NCBI GenBank assembly: GCA_040905845.1
Contig: JBBDQV010000043.1
Location: 1 to 9,918, forward strand
From: VGDP01 sp040905845
GTDB lineage: Bacteria > Pseudomonadota > Alphaproteobacteria > SP197
Direction of reading: 5' to 3'
Length of the DNA: 9,918 bases
A program made the translations under genes and the position numbers. A model generated the notes under the pieces. It did no database searches. It was not told the DNA's origin and worked only from the letters and a program-made list of their open reading frames with translations. Below, piece after piece: positions 5,482 through 9,918 of the stretch; the first letter of the stretch is position 1; each line of letters starts with the position of its first letter.

Positions 5482-6141
5482 ATGAACGATCATGCGCCGA
5501 ATGAGATAAGCCGGCACGCGCCGTTCGGTACCCTCGCGCCCGTGCGGTCGCGGGGATCGCTCGGCCAGCTCACCGCTCGCCTGCGCGGGTCGCGCTTCCT
5601 GACCGTCGGCGTCCTCGGCGTCTCGATGTTCGCCTCGATGTTCGTGCTCGAGGTCATCGACGCGGACGAGGCCTTGACCGCGCGCTACCTCCTTCTGGAG
5701 GCGCTTGACCTCGCCGTGCTGGTCGGCTTCGCGAGCGCGATCGCGGCGCTAGTCCTCGGCCGCGTCTCGTCCCAGGCGTCCGAGATCGGCGAGCTCAGGG
5801 GCGACATCGAGGCGGCCAAGGCGCAGGGCAGCGCGTGGCGCGAGCGGATGCGCCGGCACATGGAGGATCTGGCGGAGGCGGTCCTGCGCCAGTTCCGCGA
5901 CTGGGAGCTGACCGAGGCCGAGCAGGACATCGGCTTTCTGCTGCTCAAGGGCTTCTCGCTCAAGGAGATCGCGAACTTTCGCGCGACCCACGAAGGAACC
6001 GTGCGCCAGCAGGCGGCGGCGATCTACCGCAAGGCGGGGCTCGAAGGGCGCACCGCGCTCGCCGCCTTCTTCTTCGAGGACCTCTTGGCGCCGCCCATCA
6101 AGCCGGACGGCGACCGGGAAGCCGTTAACCTGCGTAGCTGA
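5482..6141 (+). CDS. Membrane-anchored LuxR-type transcriptional regulator
   Basis: Predicted regulator of 219 residues. Two hydrophobic helices at about 39-59 (FLTVGVLGVSMFASMFVLEVI) and 70-94 suggest an inner-membrane anchor. They are followed by a charged, probably coiled-coil stretch (about 96-135) and a C-terminal GerE/LuxR helix-turn-helix: WELTEAEQDIGFLLLKGFSLKEIANFRATHEGTVRQQAAAIYRKAGLEGRTALAAF (141-196). There is no receiver, PAS or autoinducer domain, so the input is unknown. The ATG at 5482 follows a GGGAG at 5469-5473. It diverges from the methyltransferase gene with a 139-base gap and runs toward the export operon, whose first gene starts 139 bases after its stop. It may act on either neighbour; this is inferred from position only. 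An earlier ATG at 5467 would add five residues. Confidence 0.85.
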   Translation: MNDHAPNEISRHAPFGTLAPVRSRGSLGQLTARLRGSRFLTVGVLGVSMFASMFVLEVIDADEALTARYLLLEALDLAVLVGFASAIAALVLGRVSSQASEIGELRGDIEAAKAQGSAWRERMRRHMEDLAEAVLRQFRDWELTEAEQDIGFLLLKGFSLKEIANFRATHEGTVRQQAAAIYRKAGLEGRTALAAFFFEDLLAPPIKPDGDREAVNLRS

Positions 6142-6230
6142 TGCGGCGGTAGCCAAGCGCCGCGGCCGACGTCACGGTGGGTTCCAGCGGCCATCTTGTG
6201 ATTGAACAGGCTTCTTCGATGCGGGCGAAA

Positions 6231-6276
6231 GCGGACCCGCCGCGGGACCAGCGGTCCCCATCCGGTGGGGGTCCGC
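6231..6276 (+). promoter_or_regulatory. Structured leader immediately before the export operon start
   Basis: GCGGACCC (6231-6238) is perfectly complementary to GGGTCCGC (6269-6276). Inside it, GGGACC (6244-6249) forms a hairpin with GGTCCC (6253-6258) around a three-base loop. An alternative stem, CCCCA (6256-6260) with TGGGG (6266-6270), competes for the same bases. The only ribosome-site-like run, GGGGG at 6267-6271, is buried in the structure, nine bases before the GTG start at 6281. This could reduce translation or switch between folds; as DNA it could also be an operator with GGACC/GGTCC half-sites. No T-run, so not a terminator. Confidence 0.5.
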
Positions 6277-6280
6277 GGCC

Positions 6281-7444
6281 GTGAAGAGGCGCGCTTTTCG
6301 CTACCTTCTGGCGGCGTTCGTGCTGGCGGCGTTCGCCGCGGGCATCTTCGTCGTCGTTTGGTTCCGCCCCATCGCAGTGAAAGTCGCGGCGTCGGAGCCC
6401 AACGTCCCCGTGCAAGTGTTCGGTCTCGGCACGATCGAAGCCAGGATTCTTTCCAGGATCGGGTTCGAGGCCGGCGCCACTCTAGTCGAGCTCGATGCCG
6501 ATCAGGGCGATCTGGTGAAGAGGGGCGACGTTCTCGCCCGGCTGCACAGCGCCGAGCAGGAGACCCGCGTCGCCAAGGCCCTGGCCGGCATCCTCATCGC
6601 CGAGGCGTCCGTGTCGATGGCGGACGCCGCCGTGGCGAAGGCGCGCGCCGTGCTGGAACAGAAGAAACAAACCGATCGGCGCAAACAGGAGCTCCTGGCG
6701 CGAGGGACCGTCGCCGCCGAGGTGGCCGAAACGGCTCAAATGGAGGAAGCGGTCGCCGCCGCCGAGCTTGCCGTGGCCCGCAGCGACGTCGAGGTGGCCC
6801 GGGCCGCTCGCGCCGACGCCCAGGCTCAGGCGGATTACGAGACGGTGCTTCTCGACCAGCACGTCCTCCTCGCGCCCTATGACGCGATCGTCGTCGAGCG
6901 CCACAAGGAAGTGGGTTCGGTCTTGGCCACCGGGGAGCCGCTCTTTACCCTGATCGCCCCCGAAACCGTGTGGGTGCGCGCCTATGTAGACGAAGCGCGC
7001 GCCGGCGGTATCCGTGTCGGACAGAAGGCCGAGGTCCGCTTGCGATCGCTGCCCCGCGAGACGTTCCAGGGCCATGTGGTCCGCATCGACATCGAGAGTG
7101 ATCGGGTCACCGAGGAGCGCCGCGTCCATATCGCGTGCGACCGGTGCCCCGAATCTTTCCATCTCGGCGAGCAGGCCGAGGTGCTGGTCACGACCACGGT
7201 CCTCGACGCGGCCGTGCTGGTCCCGGAGACGGCGGTCGAGGGCTTCGACGGCTCGAAGGGGGTGGTCTGGACCGTCGAGGGCGGCGTCCTGCGCCGCCGT
7301 GCGGTCGAATTCGGTAACAGAACGCTCGACGGCCGCCTCGAGCTCGCCGATGGCCTTCCGGCGGGCGCGCGCGTCGTCATCGAGATGCGTCCGGATCTGC
7401 GCGAGGGCCGGGCTGCCACCATGGTCGAGAACCGGCCGCCATGA
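6281..7444 (+). CDS. HlyD/MacA-type periplasmic adaptor (membrane fusion protein)
   Basis: Adaptor subunit of an ABC export system, 387 residues, anchored in the inner membrane by an N-terminal helix (residues 8-27) and reaching into the periplasm. Domain order is normal: first barrel/lipoyl half (about 46-90, including GDVLARLHS), a long alanine- and glutamate-rich coiled-coil hairpin (about 90-190), second lipoyl half (LLAPYDAIVVERHKEVGSV), beta-barrel (LFTLIAPETVWVRAYVDE) and membrane-proximal domain. A CDRC pair (C286, C289) sits in the beta-barrel segment, just before the conserved FHLGEQAEV. GTG at 6281 is the only start that can precede the helix, because an in-frame stop lies at 6203-6205. 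Its stop overlaps the permease start (ATGA, 7441-7444). It most resembles adaptors of the MacA/DevB type, working with the permease and ATPase that follow and an outer-membrane TolC-like channel not encoded here. Confidence 0.88.
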   Translation: MKRRAFRYLLAAFVLAAFAAGIFVVVWFRPIAVKVAASEPNVPVQVFGLGTIEARILSRIGFEAGATLVELDADQGDLVKRGDVLARLHSAEQETRVAKALAGILIAEASVSMADAAVAKARAVLEQKKQTDRRKQELLARGTVAAEVAETAQMEEAVAAAELAVARSDVEVARAARADAQAQADYETVLLDQHVLLAPYDAIVVERHKEVGSVLATGEPLFTLIAPETVWVRAYVDEARAGGIRVGQKAEVRLRSLPRETFQGHVVRIDIESDRVTEERRVHIACDRCPESFHLGEQAEVLVTTTVLDAAVLVPETAVEGFDGSKGVVWTVEGGVLRRRAVEFGNRTLDGRLELADGLPAGARVVIEMRPDLREGRAATMVENRPP

Positions 7445-8574
7445 ACCTGGCCTATCGCGACATCCGCCACAATCTCGGCCGCTTTCTCCTCACCTGCTTC
7501 GGGCTCAGCCTGTTGCTCGGCGTCGTGCTGTCGATGATCGGCATCTACCGGGGACTCGTCGAGGACGCGCTTGCACTCGCTCGGGCGCCGGGTGTTCACG
7601 TCTGGGTGGTCGAGTCCGGCACGCGAGGCCCCTTCGCGGAGTCGTCCCGAATCCCGGGGGACACCAGGGAAGCGATCGCGCGCCTCGACGGTGTCGCCGC
7701 CGCCGGCGCGGTCACGTACCAGTCGGTCGAGACCCAACGCGGCGGCGACAAGCTCCGGCTCTACGTCGTCGGCTACGAGCCCGGTCGTCCGGGAGGACCC
7801 GAGCGTGTCGCCGCCGGCAGGCCCATCGGACGAAGCCACTACGAGATGATCGTCGACCGGCGCACCGGCCTGTCGCTCGGAGCGCGCGTGCGGCTCGGGC
7901 GGCGAACGTTCACGGTGGTCGGGTTGACCGAGGACCAGGTTTCTTCCGGCGGCGACCCCGTCGTGTATGTCACGCTCCTCGACTCCCAGGAGCTTCAGTT
8001 CGAATTGGCGCCGCCCGCCGCCCGACGCCAGATCGCCGAAGGAACCGGCCCCGCCGACACCGACACGATCAACGCGGTCGTCGCGCGCGTGTCGCCGTAC
8101 GTACCGGCCGAAAGCGTCACCGAGGCCGCGCGCCGTTGGAAGCATCTTTCGGCCATGACCCAGGCCGAGCAGGAAGCGATCCTGATCGGCTCCGTGGTGG
8201 AACGCGCGCGCAAGCAGATCGGCTTGTTCACGGGAATCCTCCTCGTCGTTTCGGCGGTGATCATCGCGCTGATCATCTACACCATGACCATGGACAAGCT
8301 GCGCGAGATCGCGACTCTCAAGCTCATCGGCGCGCCGGATCGCGCCATCGTCGCATTGATCGTCCAACAAGCCCTCGCCATGGGTGCGATCGGCTTCGGC
8401 TTCGGCGCGCTTCTGATCACCAGCGTAAAGGACTACTTCCCGCGCCGCGTCGTTCTCCAACCCGACGATGGCCTGGTCCTCGCGGCCGCCGTCGTCCTCG
8501 TCTGCGTCCTCGCGAGCGGCCTCGGGGTCCGGCTCGCGCTCAAGGTCGATCCGGCGACGGCGCTGAGCGGGTAG
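7441..8574 (+). CDS. FtsX/MacB-DevC-type ABC transporter permease
   Basis: Inner-membrane subunit of the export system, 377 residues. The layout is that of type VII ABC permeases: an N-terminal helix at about 15-36 (FLLTCFGLSLLLGVVLSMIG), a periplasmic domain of about 200 residues (about 45-255), then three C-terminal helices starting with GLFTGILLVVSAVIIALIIY, with the cytoplasmic coupling stretch DKLREIATLKLIGAPDRAIV, which is the FtsX-domain signature. Such permeases do not move substrate through the membrane themselves but drive an adaptor and channel from the periplasmic side. There is no fused ATPase, so the pair resembles DevC/DevA or LolE-like systems rather than MacB. It starts in the stop of the adaptor gene and is followed after four bases by the ATPase gene. 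Substrate is unknown. Confidence 0.88.
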   Translation: MNLAYRDIRHNLGRFLLTCFGLSLLLGVVLSMIGIYRGLVEDALALARAPGVHVWVVESGTRGPFAESSRIPGDTREAIARLDGVAAAGAVTYQSVETQRGGDKLRLYVVGYEPGRPGGPERVAAGRPIGRSHYEMIVDRRTGLSLGARVRLGRRTFTVVGLTEDQVSSGGDPVVYVTLLDSQELQFELAPPAARRQIAEGTGPADTDTINAVVARVSPYVPAESVTEAARRWKHLSAMTQAEQEAILIGSVVERARKQIGLFTGILLVVSAVIIALIIYTMTMDKLREIATLKLIGAPDRAIVALIVQQALAMGAIGFGFGALLITSVKDYFPRRVVLQPDDGLVLAAAVVLVCVLASGLGVRLALKVDPATALSG

Positions 8575-8578
8575 GGCC

Positions 8579-9322
8579 ATGGCCGAATCGCGCGGGTCCG
8601 AGCCGCTTGTCAGCCTGCGAAACGTTTCCAAGCACTTCGGCGAAGGGCAGACGCGCGTCGACGCCCTGCGGCAGGTCGGCCTGGACGTGTTCCCCGGCCA
8701 GGTCGTCGGCCTGCTCGGCCCGAGCGGATCCGGCAAGACCACGCTGCTCAACGTGATCGGCTGCATCCTGGAGCCCAGCAGCGGCTGGATGAGCCTGGAC
8801 GCCGATGTCGTCTATGATGGGCGCTGGTTACGATCCGACCTGCGCAAGCTTCGCCTCGAGAAGATCGGGTTCATTTTCCAGTTCCACAACCTTCTCCCGT
8901 TCCTCGACGGCACCGACAACGTCGCCGTCGTGCTCGACCTGGCCGGTTTCGACAAGGCCACATCCAGGGCGCGGGCGATCGAGCTTCTGGAGTATCTTGA
9001 AGTGGGCCATCGCAGGACCGCGATCCCGGCCAAACTGTCGGGTGGCGAGGCGCAGCGTGTCGCGATCGCGCGAGCTCTCGCCAATCGGCCTCGCATCATC
9101 CTGGCGGATGAACCGACGGCCGCGCTCGACTCGCAGCGCGCGGGTATCGTGATGGACCTATTGCGCAGGGTCGCGACCGATCAGCGGGCGGCGGTCATCG
9201 CCGTCACCCACGACGAGAAGATCTTTGATCGCTTCGACCACATCTTCCGGCTCCGCGACGGCCGTCTGGATCTAGGCGTGAAAACCGCGATGCCCGCCGC
9301 ATCGGAGGCGATGCCGCGATAG
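8579..9322 (+). CDS. ABC transporter ATPase (LolD/MacB/DevA-type)
   Basis: Cytoplasmic ATPase of the export system, 247 residues. All core motifs are present: Walker A GPSGSGKTT (47-55), Q-loop glutamine in FIFQFHNLLPF (Q101), signature LSGGEAQ (153-159), Walker B IILADE with E178, D-loop AALD (181-184), and the H-loop histidine in THD (H211). The QFHNLLPF and LSGGEAQRVAIARAL forms are typical of the LolD/MacB/FtsE subgroup. It starts four bases after the permease stop, with AGGG just upstream. The natural family end is expected near the RLRDGRL segment (224-230); the remaining residues, DLGVKTAMPAASEAMPR, are encoded by DNA that is antisense to a comM C-terminal fragment, and the stop codon (9320-9322) comes from that sequence. 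The tail is therefore probably accidental. Confidence 0.93.
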   Translation: MAESRGSEPLVSLRNVSKHFGEGQTRVDALRQVGLDVFPGQVVGLLGPSGSGKTTLLNVIGCILEPSSGWMSLDADVVYDGRWLRSDLRKLRLEKIGFIFQFHNLLPFLDGTDNVAVVLDLAGFDKATSRARAIELLEYLEVGHRRTAIPAKLSGGEAQRVAIARALANRPRIILADEPTAALDSQRAGIVMDLLRRVATDQRAAVIAVTHDEKIFDRFDHIFRLRDGRLDLGVKTAMPAASEAMPR

Positions 9323-9507
9323 CCGAGCGCCTCGGCGATGTGGGCGCGGCGCACGGCCTCCTTGCCATCGAGGTCGGCGAGGGTGCGCGCGACGCGCAGC
9401 ACCCGGTGATAGCCGCGGGCCGAGAGCGTCATGCGCTCGGTCGCCTGGGCGACCAGGCTTGCTCCGTCGCCGTCGGGCGGTCGAGACGATGCGGAACGGA
9501 AGCGCAA
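9316..9507 (-). pseudogene. comM: comM/yifB (magnesium chelatase-like AAA ATPase) C-terminal fragment
   Basis: The minus strand encodes GASLVAQATERMTLSARGYH followed by RVLRVARTLADLDGKEAVRR and AHIAEALGYR, the conserved C-terminal (Mg_chelatase_C) part of ComM, a hexameric helicase that promotes branch migration in natural transformation and recombination. Only about 60-70 residues of the usual 500 or so are present. An in-frame stop lies upstream at about 9520, and no ATPase core is found in the rest of the window, so the gene is 5'-truncated. The reading frame passes GYR without a normal stop and enters antisense ATPase sequence, so both ends are broken. The ABC ATPase stop codon lies inside this remnant. 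A full comM may exist elsewhere in the genome. Confidence 0.75.
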
Positions 9508-9557
9508 TCCCGCGCGGCGTCAGGGGCGAGAGGAGGCGGGGAAACAGGCTCGACATG

Positions 9558-9588
9558 GAGACGCCCATTCCACGGCGGAGGGCGTCTC
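9558..9588. repeat. 9-bp perfect hairpin in the spacer between two gene fragments
   Basis: GAGACGCCC (9558-9566) pairs with GGGCGTCTC (9580-9588), with an inner TCC/GGA stem (9569-9571 with 9577-9579). It lies in the 165-base spacer 9508-9672, which has no recognisable gene on either strand. No T-run follows, so a terminator is unlikely; it may be a REP-like palindrome or the trace of an inserted element. Confidence 0.5.
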
Positions 9589-9672
9589 GTTGGAGGCCGG
9601 ATTCATGCCGCGACGAGGTGCGGCCAAGCCACTGGTCGCGAGAGAACGAGCGCGTGCCTGCCCTCACGAATC

Positions 9673-9918
9673 CTAGGCGCTGGCCCCGGCCTCGGGCGGC
9701 AATATCTCCAGATATTGACCGGGCATGAACTGGCACAGCGCATCGACCGGCCCCACCGGCGCCAAGGTGAGGATCACGGTATTCGGCCCGAGTCGCCCAA
9801 TCCCGGCGACGCGAAGGTTCACCACACGCTCCTGATGCGGAACCACGTCATGCCACGCCAGCAGATCATGCCGGGCGACGAGATCATCTTCGATCGCATG
9901 ACGCACCTCTGGCCGGCC
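9673..9918 (-). pseudogene. Flavin-dependent reductase-like fragment, 3' truncated
   Basis: The minus strand is open from the right edge to a TAG at 9673-9675. It contains VNLRVAGIGRLGPNTVILTL followed by APVGPVDALCQFMPGQYLEILPP, which resembles the start of the ferredoxin-NADP reductase-type FAD-binding beta-barrel (R-V-x6-L-x-P-x-x-x-x-L-x-L, then FxPGQYLEI). The RxYS flavin-binding motif expected within about a dozen residues of PGQY is missing because the frame stops after PEAGASA. The gene is therefore probably truncated at its 3' end, and no NAD domain follows. The part before RVVNL (RHAIEDDLVARHDLLAWHD) is not recognised. The 5' end is outside the window. A different small beta-barrel protein that merely ends here cannot be excluded. 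Confidence 0.4.

Noticed and set aside
4400..5504. Two long plus-strand frames opposite the methyltransferase gene
   Set aside because: They are arginine-rich and without recognisable domains, while the minus strand shows all methyltransferase motifs.
6982..8766. A 594-residue minus-strand frame and a 580-residue plus-strand frame over the permease gene
   Set aside because: Both are long only because stop codons are rare at this GC content; the +1 frame encodes a complete FtsX-like permease with helices in the right places.
9508..9672. Small reading frames on both strands as genes
   Set aside because: No recognised motif, no ribosome site and no plausible partner; only a hairpin could be supported.
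1..9918. tRNA, rRNA, CRISPR array, phage genes or a full insertion sequence
   Set aside because: I looked for cloverleaf arms, rRNA motifs, regular repeats and transposase motifs (DDE, HTH_Tnp) and found none.

Overview
The window is GC-rich chromosomal DNA with short intergenic gaps, start/stop overlaps of the ATGA or GTGA type, and REP-like dispersed repeats. The gene neighbours (hslV facing a DUF2628 gene, a GNAT acetyltransferase, hisE and a HIT protein) and a TTAA-N7-TTAA box of the CtrA type point to an alphaproteobacterium, perhaps near Rhodospirillales. The order is inferred from gene content only; no 16S or other marker is present.

Left part (1-3090): the 5' end of hslV runs leftward out of the window. 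Diverging from it is a rightward run: DUF2628 membrane protein and GNAT acetyltransferase (coupled by an ATGA overlap), then a 228-base gap holding a REP-like hairpin pair and a triple GTTAACC array, then hisE, a HIT-family hydrolase and an EamA/DMT permease, all overlapping. In many alphaproteobacteria hslV is followed by hisB, hisH, hisA, hisF and hisE. Here hisB, hisH, hisA and hisF are absent between hslV and hisE, while accessory genes remain.

Middle (3091-5481): a gap of about 490 bases is almost filled by a nested, MITE-like palindromic repeat whose last three bases are the stop codon of the next gene. Then come two leftward genes with a GTGA overlap: an SAM methyltransferase resembling glycine/sarcosine-type N-methyltransferases, and a choline-kinase-like phosphotransferase. 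Together they suggest methylation of a small amine and phosphorylation of an amino-alcohol, but the substrates are unknown.

Right part (5482-9322): a membrane-anchored LuxR-type regulator precedes a complete three-gene export system of the MacA/MacB or DevBCA kind: periplasmic adaptor, FtsX-like permease and ATPase. The adaptor's GTG start lies four bases behind a strongly self-complementary leader that may control it. No outer-membrane channel gene is present.

Right end (9316-9918): the ATPase stop codon lies inside the antisense of a comM (YifB) C-terminal fragment. Behind that are a hairpin-bearing, unrecognised spacer and a 3'-truncated flavin-reductase-like fragment. This looks like a decayed or rearranged junction, possibly the edge of a transferred export operon.
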